A stretch of DNA of 64,000 nt from Staphylococcus equorum (GTDB taxonomy: Bacteria; Bacillota; Bacilli; Staphylococcales; Staphylococcaceae): positions 2,634,220-2,698,219 of the forward strand of contig NZ_CP118982.1 of the NCBI RefSeq assembly GCF_029024965.1, read 5' to 3'. Shown here piece by piece: positions 1-8,982 of this stretch. Every line of letters starts with the position of its first letter. The stretch's first letter is position 1. Under the pieces are notes generated by a model. That model made no database searches, was not told the DNA's origin, and saw only the letters and a list, made by a program, of their open reading frames with translations. The translations under genes and the position numbers were made by a program.

Positions 1-715
1 ATACGATATCGAACCATTAGTGCACATCACTTGTCGCGACCGTAACCTTATCGGATTACAATCTCATTTATTAGGGCTATCACTACTAGACATCAATGAA
101 ATATTAACCATCACAGGTGACCCTTCTAAGATTGGTAACTTACCTGGTGCTACAAACGTATACGATGTAAACTCCAAAGGTTTAACCGAAATTGCATCGC
201 GTTTCAATCAAGGGATTAACACAGATGGTGATGCGCTGAAGACAAAGACAAACTTCAACATCGCAGGTGCCTTTGATCCAAATGTAAGAAAATTAGACGG
301 TGCAGTAAAACGCTTAGAGAAAAAATTAGAGAGCGGTATGCACTACTTTATTACACAGCCGGTTTATAGTACTGAAAAAATTAAAGAAGTCTATGAAGCA
401 ACGAAACATTTAGATGTTCCTTTCTTTATCGGTATTATGCCAGTGACAAGTTATAATAACGCTTTGTTTTTACACAATGAAGTACCTGGTATTAAATTAT
501 CAGAAGAAGTGTTAGAACAATTTGAAGCCGTTAAAGATGATAAAGAAAAATCAAAAGAACTGAGCTTGAAACTATCCAAAGAACTGATTGACACAGTACA
601 TGAATACTTTAATGGTTTGTATTTAATTACACCATTCCAAAAAGCAGATTACACATTAGAACTTGCAGCTTATTCAAAATCAATTACTTCAACTAAACAG
701 GAGGCAATATTATGA
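1..715 (+). CDS. metF: Methylenetetrahydrofolate reductase, C-terminal part
   Basis: The frame is open from base 2, so the true start lies upstream and only the last 237 codons are present. The product reduces 5,10-methylene-THF to 5-methyl-THF, the methyl donor for MetE. Visible family motifs are HITCRDRN at the left edge and the LTITGDP stretch, both typical of the flavin-binding reductase barrel. In staphylococci this domain is usually the C-terminal half of a bifunctional homocysteine methyltransferase/MTHFR protein; whether that N-terminal half exists here cannot be seen. The stop codon overlaps the metE start by 4 bases, so the two are translationally coupled in one methionine operon. 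Confidence 0.9.
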   Translation, partial: YDIEPLVHITCRDRNLIGLQSHLLGLSLLDINEILTITGDPSKIGNLPGATNVYDVNSKGLTEIASRFNQGINTDGDALKTKTNFNIAGAFDPNVRKLDGAVKRLEKKLESGMHYFITQPVYSTEKIKEVYEATKHLDVPFFIGIMPVTSYNNALFLHNEVPGIKLSEEVLEQFEAVKDDKEKSKELSLKLSKELIDTVHEYFNGLYLITPFQKADYTLELAAYSKSITSTKQEAIL

Positions 716-2955
716 CTATTAAAACATCAAACTTAGGTTTTCCAAGATTAGGTAGAAAAAGAGAGTGGAAAAAAGCAATCGAAGGTTACTGGTCTAAAAA
801 ATTAGATTTAGATACATTACATCAACAATTAACAGATTTGCATAAAGAAAATTTATTACTACAAAAAAATTACAATTTATCAAGTATTCCTGTCGGCGAT
901 TTTTCACTTTATGACCATATTCTTGATACATCTTTACTTTTTAATATTATTCCTGAACGTTTCCAAGGTAGAGACATAGATGATGATTTATTATTCGATA
1001 TTGCTAGAGGTAATAAAGAACATGTTGCAAGTGCCTTAATCAAATGGTTCAACACAAACTATCACTATATCGTTCCAGAATGGGATCATGCCGAACCGAA
1101 ACTTAATCACAATGTCTTATTAGAACGCTTTAATTATGCAAAATCTTTAAATGTAAACGCACATCCTGTCATTGTAGGTCCGATTACATTTGTTAAATTA
1201 TCTAAAGGTGGCGACCAATCTTTCGAAGAAAAAGTAAACACACTGTTACCTTTATATAAAGAAGTACTACAATCACTAAAAGAAGCTGGTGCTGAATATA
1301 TTCAAATCGACGAACCTGCATTAGTGACAGATGACAGCGCAGATTATGAAGCTATTACACAAGCAGCATATGAGTATTTCGCTGAGGCTGGTTTAGAAAA
1401 TCATATCGTGATACAAACCTATTTCGAACGTGTTAATCTACAATTTTTAAACAGCTTACCTGTTAAAGGGCTTGGCCTAGATTTCGTTCATGACCATAAC
1501 TTTAACCTTGAACAAATTAAAGCTGGCGATTTTGATAAAAACAAAACACTTTATGCAGGTATTATCGATGGTCGTAACGTTTGGGCTGCTGACATTGAAG
1601 CTAAAAAAGAACTTATCGACACGTTACAAAATTATACAAATGATCTTGTTATTCAACCATCAGCGTCATTATTGCATGTTCCTGTATCATTAGATGACGA
1701 AACACTTGAAGAATCAATTGCCGAAGGATTAAGTTTCGCAACTGAAAAATTAGACGAATTAGATGCCTTGAGACGCCTATTTAATGACAATGATGCTGAA
1801 AAATATAATCAATTAAAAGCACGCTATGAACGTTTCCAGAATCAATCATTTAAAAACCTTGAATACGATTTTGACAGCGTACGTACTTCAAGACAATCTG
1901 CTTTTAAAACGCGTAAACAAGCACAAGACAAACGTCTTAATTTACCAGATTTACCAACGACAACAATTGGTTCATTCCCACAATCTCAAGAAGTACGTAA
2001 ATATCGTGCTGATTGGAAAAATGACCGCATATCAGATGAAAATTACCAATCATTCTTAAATAATGAGATTGCACGCTGGATTAAAATTCAAGAAGATATT
2101 GGTTTAGACGTCTTAGTACATGGTGAATTTGAACGTAATGATATGGTCGAATTCTTTGGTGAAAAACTACAAGGTTTCCTAGTAACTAAATTCGGTTGGG
2201 TACAATCATACGGATCACGTGCGGTGAAACCACCTATCATTTATGGCGATGTGAAATGGGCTGAACCACTTACAGTGAAAGAGACACTTTATGCACAAAG
2301 TTTAACAGACAAGCCTGTAAAAGGTATGCTCACTGGACCTGTCACAATTCTGAACTGGTCATTTGAACGTGTAGACTTACCGCGTGAAGAAGTACAAGAT
2401 CAAATTGCGCTCGCTATTAATGAAGAAGTATTGGCACTTGAAAATGAAGGTATTCAAATTATTCAAGTAGACGAACCTGCTTTAAGAGAAGGTTTACCGC
2501 TTCGTTCAGAATATCACGAAGACTACTTAAACAAATCTGTGCATTCGTTTAAACTTGCAACATCTTCCGTGGCTGATGAAACACAAATTCATACACATAT
2601 GTGCTATTCACAATTTGGACAAATCATACACGCAATCTACGACTTAGATGCAGACGTGATTTCTATTGAAACATCTCGTAGCCATGGTGACTTGATTAAA
2701 GATTTCGAAGATATTACTTACGATTTAGGTATTGGTTTAGGGGTATATGATATTCATAGTCCACGTATTCCGACTGAATCAGAAGTTACAGAAGCAATCC
2801 ATCGTGCCTTACAAGAAATTGATCGTTCGTTATTCTGGGTCAACCCAGATTGTGGATTGAAGACACGTAAAGAAGATGAAGTAGTAGAAGCATTAAGTGT
2901 CTTAGTAAATGCCGTTGATAAGTTACGAAAATCAACAAATACAGCAACAGTATAA
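712..2955 (+). CDS. metE: Cobalamin-independent methionine synthase MetE
   Basis: The product is a 747-residue enzyme, the normal family length. It transfers the methyl group of 5-methyl-THF-triglutamate to homocysteine to give methionine without vitamin B12. Zinc ligands are visible as His629 and Cys631 in [10 protein letters not shown] and Cys714 in NPDCGLKTR. The two homologous barrels are represented by [12 protein letters not shown] at the N-terminus and [10 protein letters not shown] in the second half. An AGGAGG site 8 bases upstream and the ATGA overlap with metF support the start. It is the last clear methionine gene of the operon. Confidence 0.97.
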   Translation: MTIKTSNLGFPRLGRKREWKKAIEGYWSKKLDLDTLHQQLTDLHKENLLLQKNYNLSSIPVGDFSLYDHILDTSLLFNIIPERFQGRDIDDDLLFDIARGNKEHVASALIKWFNTNYHYIVPEWDHAEPKLNHNVLLERFNYAKSLNVNAHPVIVGPITFVKLSKGGDQSFEEKVNTLLPLYKEVLQSLKEAGAEYIQIDEPALVTDDSADYEAITQAAYEYFAEAGLENHIVIQTYFERVNLQFLNSLPVKGLGLDFVHDHNFNLEQIKAGDFDKNKTLYAGIIDGRNVWAADIEAKKELIDTLQNYTNDLVIQPSASLLHVPVSLDDETLEESIAEGLSFATEKLDELDALRRLFNDNDAEKYNQLKARYERFQNQSFKNLEYDFDSVRTSRQSAFKTRKQAQDKRLNLPDLPTTTIGSFPQSQEVRKYRADWKNDRISDENYQSFLNNEIARWIKIQEDIGLDVLVHGEFERNDMVEFFGEKLQGFLVTKFGWVQSYGSRAVKPPIIYGDVKWAEPLTVKETLYAQSLTDKPVKGMLTGPVTILNWSFERVDLPREEVQDQIALAINEEVLALENEGIQIIQVDEPALREGLPLRSEYHEDYLNKSVHSFKLATSSVADETQIHTHMCYSQFGQIIHAIYDLDADVISIETSRSHGDLIKDFEDITYDLGIGLGVYDIHSPRIPTESEVTEAIHRALQEIDRSLFWVNPDCGLKTRKEDEVVEALSVLVNAVDKLRKSTNTATV

Positions 2956-2979
2956 CGATTAAAAATGGTGGTGATACAC

Positions 2980-3720
2980 ATGAGTTATCCATTATGGGAA
3001 CAATTAGAACAATTAAAATCATCAAAGTGGGTCGATTTGACCCACACATTTGATGAAACCATTCCATGCTTCAGTGAGTTTGAACGCGCTAAAGTTTCTA
3101 CCCTGTTTAACGTAGCAGACGATGGCTTTTATGTTCAAAATTGGAATATAGTAAGTCAGTACGGTACACATATTGATGCACCTATTCATTTTGTGGAAAA
3201 CACACGCTATTTACATGAATTAGATTTAAAAGAACTCGCCCTACCACTTGTTGTTTTAGATTTTTCACAAGAAGTAGCAGAGAATGCAGATTTCATATTA
3301 ACTCGCACACATGTCGAACAATGGGAATCAACGCATGGAACAATTGAACCCGGCACATTTGTCGCCTTACGCAGTGATTGGTCGAAACGTTGGCCAGACA
3401 TCGAACAATTCGAGAATAAAGACAGCAATGGCAACCTCCATTTACCCGGTTGGGGCCTCGATGCTTTAAAATACTTGCTCGAAGAACGACAAGTCAAAGC
3501 CATTGGTCACGAAACATTTGATACAGATGCTTCGATAGATGTAGCCAAAAATGGTGATATCGTTGGTGAACGTTACGTCCTAGGACAAGATACATTCCAA
3601 GTTGAGCTGTTGACGAATTTAGATCAACTACCCACACGTGGTGCCCTTATTTACACGATTAGCCCTAAACCTAAAGACGCGCCAGGATTTCCTGTACGCG
3701 CATTCGCTATTACACCCTAA
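2980..3720 (+). CDS. Cyclase family protein (kynurenine formamidase-like)
   Basis: The product is a 246-residue protein of the metal-dependent cyclase/formamidase family (Pfam Cyclase). The metal-binding signature is seen as QYGTHIDAPIHF, followed later by IGHETFDTDAS. I chose the ATG at 2980 because GGTGGTGA (2967-2974) is a good ribosome binding site for it, while the ATG at 2965 overlaps that site. It follows metE by 24 bases and may be read from the met promoter. The family hydrolyses N-formylkynurenine or cyclic amides; the substrate here is unknown. A strong hairpin lies further downstream. Confidence 0.8.
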   Translation: MSYPLWEQLEQLKSSKWVDLTHTFDETIPCFSEFERAKVSTLFNVADDGFYVQNWNIVSQYGTHIDAPIHFVENTRYLHELDLKELALPLVVLDFSQEVAENADFILTRTHVEQWESTHGTIEPGTFVALRSDWSKRWPDIEQFENKDSNGNLHLPGWGLDALKYLLEERQVKAIGHETFDTDASIDVAKNGDIVGERYVLGQDTFQVELLTNLDQLPTRGALIYTISPKPKDAPGFPVRAFAITP

Positions 3721-3858
3721 TAGCTAAATCTTTAAGATATCATTAGATATACACGAGCACCCCAAACTTAAAACTCTAGCTATTATAATATAAAAGATAT
3801 TAAGAAATTGAGCACTTCTTATATATCAACTTCTCCTTTTAAAAGATATAATTTATAT

Positions 3859-3894
3859 CCCCTAAATCATTCCCTACCAAGAATGATTTAGGGG
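3859..3894 (+). terminator. Strong hairpin terminator after the met operon
   Basis: A 14-bp perfect inverted repeat (arms 3859-3872 and 3881-3894, core CCCCTAAATCATTC) with an 8-base loop is followed by an A/T-rich tail with few consecutive Ts. It lies in the 315-base gap 3721-4035 between the cyclase and the next gene. Apart from this hairpin and the promoter-like AT-rich stretch after 3940, nothing else was recognised in the gap. Confidence 0.75.
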
Positions 3895-4035
3895 AATTTA
3901 TTATGTGCATTTTTAAAGGTCATCCACTTAATGTGCATTTGTAACCACTTAGTTAGCAATACTGACCGCTTAATTAAACTATGTAGTATTTAATGCTAAT
4001 ATTTGTTTTACTTAACTTAACAGGAGGCGTTGCAT

Positions 4036-4536
4036 ATGAAGGTCAGAGTTAAATACAACAATGCATTATCCGAAGATGAAGTTATAATACAAGCTAATGA
4101 AAACGCAGAAAATTTGCCAGATATCGTGCAATACATCAAACAATTATCCAACCGAAAAACATTTACAGGCAAACATAATGATGAAATTCACTTTATCAAA
4201 CAGCGAGATATTATATGTTTCAGGATGGAAAATAAAATACTAACCATCTATACATGGAATCAACACTTTACCCTGAACGAAAGATTATATACTATTAAAA
4301 AACAATTAAGTTCAAACTTCCTACAAATATCTAAATCAGAAATCATCAATATCGATTATATCGACCATTTGAAACTCAATAAAACAGGTTGGTTTCCACT
4401 CCGAATCTCGGTCATCATCGTATTTATACTCATATATACAATGATTTACTTTGTTATTTGGTCTATTGAAAGTAGAAGAGCACAAAGAGATATAAATGAA
4501 ATAAACAAGATCATTTCAGAGAATCAAAAACATTAA
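4036..4536 (+). CDS. LytTR DNA-binding domain fused to the tail of a DUF3021 membrane protein
   Basis: The product is a 166-residue protein. Residues about 48-118 look like a LytTR DNA-binding domain (HFIKQRDIICFRMENK, then ISKSEIINIDYIDHLKLNKT). The domain stops short, and from about residue 119 the sequence becomes a transmembrane segment (FPLRISVIIVFILIYTMIYF) with a charged tail. In Firmicutes a complete LytTR regulator gene is often followed by a separate DUF3021 membrane-protein gene. This gene therefore looks like an in-frame deletion joining the two. The start is ATG 4036, 8 bases after AGGAGG at 4022-4027; a TTG at 4030 is too close. Function is probably lost or altered. Confidence 0.7.
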   Translation: MKVRVKYNNALSEDEVIIQANENAENLPDIVQYIKQLSNRKTFTGKHNDEIHFIKQRDIICFRMENKILTIYTWNQHFTLNERLYTIKKQLSSNFLQISKSEIINIDYIDHLKLNKTGWFPLRISVIIVFILIYTMIYFVIWSIESRRAQRDINEINKIISENQKH

Positions 4537-4637
4537 TCCTATTTCAATTAATTAATAAAGTAATTCAATGATGTTATGATTTAAGGACATGATGTTTACA
4601 CAAACCTCATACAATAAAAGAAGACGAGGTGAATGAT

Positions 4638-6443
4638 TTGCAACTAAATGAAACCAATACTCCTTTTAACAAAGAACAATTGGCACTTATAAATCAACTT
4701 CTGCCAACATTATCTTCAAGTCAGCAACAATGGTTAGGCAGTTATTTAGTTAATCCTGAAACGCAGGATGATGAGGTGACACCATCAAACGCAACTGATA
4801 GTTCCGTAGCTGAACCTTTAGAAGTACATGTTCTATTTGGTACTGAAACAGGTAATGCTGAAGAAGTTGCCGATCAATTTGAAGCAAAATTAAAGGAACA
4901 CAATTTAAATGTTCATTTGTCGGAGATGGATGATTTCCCGCTAGATGAACTGACAAATATAGATTACCTGTTTATCATATGTTCTACACAAGGCGTGGGA
5001 GAGCCCCCAATCAACGCGATAGATTTTCATGAGTTTATGCACAGTGATAAAGCCCCACGATTAGATGGATTAAACTTCTCTGTACTCGCATTAGGAGACG
5101 AAAGCTATCCAGATTTTTGTCAGGCAGGAAGAGACTTTGATGAAATCTTCGGAAAATTAGGCGGTCATCGATTAGCTGAAAGGGTAGATTGTGATTTTGA
5201 TTTTGAAGAAATAGCAGAACAATGGATTGCAGATATGCTAGAGCTATTAACCAACGTTTCGCCAAACACAGATGCAAATGATGTGATAGACGATGAAGTC
5301 ACAATTGAAGAACCTCATGGTCAGTATTCCAAATCAAACCCATTTCAAGCTGAAGTAATACAAAATAATGTACTGACTGAAGCCAATGCAACACGCGAAG
5401 TCAGACATCTTGAATTATCTCTTGAAGGTTACAACGAATCATATGAGCCTGGAGATAGTTTAGTAGTAATACCTGAAAATGACCCTGCCCTTGTTGAACA
5501 CTTTATCGATACTTTAGGTTGGGACGCTGAAACACTTGTTTATGTTGATAAAGATGAACAACCATTAACATTACAAGATGCGTTGACACATTACTTTGAA
5601 ATTTCAAAAATAACACCTGCCCTAATGAAAAGTGCTGCTGAGTTATTTAGTAATCCAATGTTAAACGCAAATGTTCAAAAAAATGATTGGATTCAAGATT
5701 ATATTTATGGTCGAGATGTCATCGACTTGATTAAAGACTTTACACCCGTATCACTTCAACCAAAAATGTTACCGCAATTATTAAGAAAATTACCACCAAG
5801 AGAATATTCAATCGCAAGCAGTAACAACGTTAATCCAAATCGTGTACAAATCACAGTACGTGTCGTGAAATATGAAGCGCATCGTCGTGAACGTCTAGGC
5901 GTTTGTTCCGTTCAACTTGCTGAACGTACACAACCTGGTGATCATATGCCTGTTTATCTTAAAAAGAATCCAAACTTCAAATTTCCTTATGAAGAAACCA
6001 CACCTGTCATTATGATTGGTGCTGGCACAGGCATCGCACCTTACAGAGCCTATCTACAAGAACGCGCACACTTAAAACTTAAAGGATCACAATGGCTTAT
6101 TTTTGGTAATCAAAATTATAATACAGATTTCCTTTATCAGAGTGATTTAGAGGGCTGGCTGAGTGACGGTGTACTCGGTAAATTAGATTTAGCTTTTTCA
6201 AGAGATACTGAAACTAAAATTTATGTCCAACACCGTATTGAAGATAATAGTGCTGAATTTTATAAATGGATAACAGAGGGCGCTACGATTTATCTATGTG
6301 GAAATAAAGATGAGATGGCTTCAGGTGTCCATCAAGCATTAGTGAATGTACTGATTAAACATGGTAATTACAGCCAAGATAGTGCAGAAGACTATTTAAG
6401 AGATTTAATTAAAAATCAACGTTACCAACGTGATGTTTATTAG
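4638..6443 (+). CDS. cysJ: Sulfite reductase flavoprotein subunit (CysJ family)
   Basis: The product is an NADPH-dependent diflavin reductase of about 601 residues. In order it shows an FMN flavodoxin domain (VLFGTETGNAEEVADQ), an FAD domain (LPPREYSIASS, then GVCSVQLAERTQPGD), an NADPH-binding segment (PVIMIGAGTGIAPYRAYLQE) and the terminal RYQRDVY typical of CysJ. TTG 4638 is preferred because GAGGTG (4626-4631) is well spaced for it; GTG 4629 lies inside that site. The haem subunit gene cysI is not beside it, so electrons may go to a partner elsewhere or to another acceptor. A weak terminator follows. Confidence 0.88.
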   Translation: MQLNETNTPFNKEQLALINQLLPTLSSSQQQWLGSYLVNPETQDDEVTPSNATDSSVAEPLEVHVLFGTETGNAEEVADQFEAKLKEHNLNVHLSEMDDFPLDELTNIDYLFIICSTQGVGEPPINAIDFHEFMHSDKAPRLDGLNFSVLALGDESYPDFCQAGRDFDEIFGKLGGHRLAERVDCDFDFEEIAEQWIADMLELLTNVSPNTDANDVIDDEVTIEEPHGQYSKSNPFQAEVIQNNVLTEANATREVRHLELSLEGYNESYEPGDSLVVIPENDPALVEHFIDTLGWDAETLVYVDKDEQPLTLQDALTHYFEISKITPALMKSAAELFSNPMLNANVQKNDWIQDYIYGRDVIDLIKDFTPVSLQPKMLPQLLRKLPPREYSIASSNNVNPNRVQITVRVVKYEAHRRERLGVCSVQLAERTQPGDHMPVYLKKNPNFKFPYEETTPVIMIGAGTGIAPYRAYLQERAHLKLKGSQWLIFGNQNYNTDFLYQSDLEGWLSDGVLGKLDLAFSRDTETKIYVQHRIEDNSAEFYKWITEGATIYLCGNKDEMASGVHQALVNVLIKHGNYSQDSAEDYLRDLIKNQRYQRDVY

Positions 6444-6467
6444 TATGTATGTACTATAGCCAAGAAC

Positions 6468-6498
6468 AAAACAACATTAATTCATTTTCTGTTGTTTT
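6468..6498 (+). terminator. AT-rich hairpin, possible cysJ terminator
   Basis: Arms AAAACAACA (6468-6476) and TGTTGTTTT (6490-6498) form a 9-bp stem ending in a short T run just downstream of cysJ. The stem is weak because it is mostly A-T. Confidence 0.45.
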
Positions 6499-6604
6499 CT
6501 AACAGCATAATTATCTAAGGTATTTGTAACTCAATTTCTTTTTGTTAAACAAGTCTGATACGATACTTTAAATCATAAACTTACCCAAAGGTAGCGTGAT
6601 AAAT

Positions 6605-7675
6605 ATGGCTCAATGCGCAATCACTTATGACAATGCATTATTGCTTATTAAAAATGATGCACAAGGCCTTCATACAGCATTTAAATTAGAGGGCACTAAC
6701 CCGATTTCAATAGCTCAAGATCCTTTAAATAGTAATATATTATATTGCGGCACGTTTGACCATGGTTTATGGAAAAGTACCGACAAGGGTGATACATGGG
6801 CTCCAATAGGCACAAGGTTCACTTACAATAGCCCATTTAAGAAAGATGATATTCATATGACATCAATCACAGCAGTGACAGTGGTTGATACTGGTAAATC
6901 TTCTGGCACCGTAATTGTTGGCACGGAACCAAGTGCGCTTTTCATCTCCTATAATGAGGGACAAACATTTGAACTCCTTACAGATTTTGAACATATACAA
7001 GGTAAAAATCAATGGTTCTTCCCGCCTAGACCATTTACGCATCATGTAAAATGGTTTGATACTAATATTAAATCTCCCGGAACAATCAATTTAACTATTG
7101 AAGCCGGCGGATTTATTCAATCCAGAGATTATGGTCAACATTGGGAGCTCCCACGCACAGATCGTGTGCTACCTATAGATATTCATGTGCTTAAGAGCCA
7201 TCCTGATTACCCAAATCAATTGTACGGCGTTTTAGGAGATGCCTTTTTAGAAGGTGGTAGAGATACATTTATTGAAAGCGATGATTATGGTCAAACATGG
7301 ACGACATTCATTGATGGTATAAAATATAGATACGGCTATGGATTAGCGCTTAATTCTAACAATTCCAGTAATATTGTCATCGCTACATCGAACTCACCGT
7401 TTAACGCACATAATTATGATGATGACACGTTTTCAACGATTTACTATGTTGATAAAGAACATGAAAGTGCTTGGACAGAAGCTGATGAAGGTTTACCTGC
7501 ACCAGAGGGCACCTTAATTTCAGCCATCTCCGAAAAGGATGGTATATTTTACATTGCTAATAATAAAGGGGTTTTCTATTCCGAAAGCGGTGGAAAAAGC
7601 TGGACATCATTAGCAATCGAATGGCCTGAATCACTTACACATCAACATGCACATCAATTTATCACTTTGAATTAA
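6605..7675 (+). CDS. Cytoplasmic beta-propeller protein with Asp-box (BNR/VPS10-like) repeats
   Basis: The product is a protein of about 356 residues with no signal peptide or membrane segment. Repeated Asp-box turns are visible: KSTDKGDTW, ISYNEGQTF, QSRDYGQHW, ESDDYGQTW and YSESGGKSW. This pattern is shared by sialidases, VPS10 domains and YCF48-like propellers. Catalytic sialidase residues were not recognised, so a sugar-hydrolase role should not be assumed. ATG 6605 is taken as the start; GTG 6596, three bases after an AAAGG motif, is an in-frame alternative. The gene stands alone and is followed by a bidirectional terminator. Confidence 0.75.
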   Translation: MAQCAITYDNALLLIKNDAQGLHTAFKLEGTNPISIAQDPLNSNILYCGTFDHGLWKSTDKGDTWAPIGTRFTYNSPFKKDDIHMTSITAVTVVDTGKSSGTVIVGTEPSALFISYNEGQTFELLTDFEHIQGKNQWFFPPRPFTHHVKWFDTNIKSPGTINLTIEAGGFIQSRDYGQHWELPRTDRVLPIDIHVLKSHPDYPNQLYGVLGDAFLEGGRDTFIESDDYGQTWTTFIDGIKYRYGYGLALNSNNSSNIVIATSNSPFNAHNYDDDTFSTIYYVDKEHESAWTEADEGLPAPEGTLISAISEKDGIFYIANNKGVFYSESGGKSWTSLAIEWPESLTHQHAHQFITLN

Positions 7676-7706
7676 AACCATAATAAAATAACAAATCATA
7701 AATTAA

Positions 7707-7741
7707 AACCCCTTAAGCATTTATCTTACGCTTAAGGGGTT
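7707..7741. terminator. Bidirectional terminator between the propeller gene and fadA
   Basis: Arms AACCCCTTAAGC (7707-7718) and GCTTAAGGGGTT (7730-7741) form a 12-bp perfect stem with T-rich sequence on both sides. It lies between convergent genes and can end both transcripts. Confidence 0.9.
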
Positions 7742-7765
7742 ATTTATTACATATTCAAACTACGA

Positions 7766-8950
7766 TTATCTTACATATTCAAAAATGCCAGCAGCACCCA
7801 TGCCAACGCCAATACACATCGTAACCATTCCGTATTTCGTATCTGGCTGTTTCTTCATTTCAGAAAGTAGTCTGCCTACTAACATCGCGCCTGTTGCGCC
7901 AAGCGGATGCCCTAGTGAAATTGCACCACCATTAACATTGGTTTTCTCCATATCTAAACCTGTTTCTCTAATGGAAGCTAATGTTTGAGATGCAAATGCT
8001 TCGTTTAACTCAACTAAATCAATATCTTTAACATCCAAGTTTGCTAATTTCAATGCTTCTGGAATAGCATACGCTGGACCAATACCCATTAACTTAGGAT
8101 CTACACCCACAGCTTTAAAGCCAACAAAGCGTGCGATGGGTTTCACGCCTAATTCTTTTACTTTTTCACCAGACATGACTACGACAAACCCTGAACCATC
8201 TGTTAAGGGTGCCGAGGAGCCTGCGGTCACTGTACCGTTAGCCTTAAACACTGTAGGTAATTTAGCTAAAGTTTCCTTATTTGTATCTGGTCTGATTAAT
8301 TCATCGTCTTTAAATACTTCTTTCGAAACGACTGGACCATTTTGATCATAAGTGACTTTATTCACTTCAATCGGTATAATTTCGTCATCAAATTTACCTT
8401 CTTGTTGTGCTTTTGTAGCACGTTGATGACTCTGTACTGCATATGCATCTTGGTCTTCTCTAGACACATTGTAAGTTTCTGCTACCATTTCTGCAGTTAG
8501 TCCCATTGGATAAGAAACACCTGAATCTTCATCTTGCAGAATCGGATTGTTTGTTGGTTCATTACCACCCATTGGTACTGCACTCATCAATTCAATACCG
8601 CCTGCTACAAGGATGTCTGCTTGATTCGCGTTAATCTGGTTTGCTGCATGCGCAATCGTTTGAAGGCCTGATGAACAGTAACGGTTAACCGTTTGTCCTG
8701 GTACTTCGTTTGGCATGCCTGCAAGTAATGCAATTGTTCTTGCAATGTTCTGTCCTTGTAAGCCTTCTGGAAATGAATTGCCGACGATAACGTCTTCTAC
8801 CATACTAGGATCAAATGAACCTCCAACTCTTTCCAATACACCTTTTAATACTTTTGCTGCCACTTCATCTGGTCTTTCGTGAGCCATTGCCCCATTCTTT
8901 GCCTTACCAGCTGCTGAACGTCCATAAGCTACAATATATGCATCTCGCAT
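7766..8950 (-). CDS. fadA: Acetyl-CoA C-acyltransferase (thiolase) FadA
   Basis: The product is a 394-residue thiolase that performs the last step of beta-oxidation, splitting 3-ketoacyl-CoA to acetyl-CoA and a shortened acyl-CoA. Catalytic residues are visible: Cys92 in NRYCSSGLQ, His348 in GHPLGATGA and Cys379 in MCIGVGMGAA. It is the last gene of a minus-strand locus ordered fadX-fadD-fadE-fadB-fadA, matching the staphylococcal fadXDEBA order. A good AAAGGGTG ribosome binding site precedes the ATG. Its start is 32 bases from the end of fadB, so it is probably cotranscribed. Confidence 0.95.
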   Translation of the reverse strand: MRDAYIVAYGRSAAGKAKNGAMAHERPDEVAAKVLKGVLERVGGSFDPSMVEDVIVGNSFPEGLQGQNIARTIALLAGMPNEVPGQTVNRYCSSGLQTIAHAANQINANQADILVAGGIELMSAVPMGGNEPTNNPILQDEDSGVSYPMGLTAEMVAETYNVSREDQDAYAVQSHQRATKAQQEGKFDDEIIPIEVNKVTYDQNGPVVSKEVFKDDELIRPDTNKETLAKLPTVFKANGTVTAGSSAPLTDGSGFVVVMSGEKVKELGVKPIARFVGFKAVGVDPKLMGIGPAYAIPEALKLANLDVKDIDLVELNEAFASQTLASIRETGLDMEKTNVNGGAISLGHPLGATGAMLVGRLLSEMKKQPDTKYGMVTMCIGVGMGAAGIFEYVR

Positions 8951-8982
8951 TTAAGTTCACCCTTTCTTTTTACTCTCAACTA

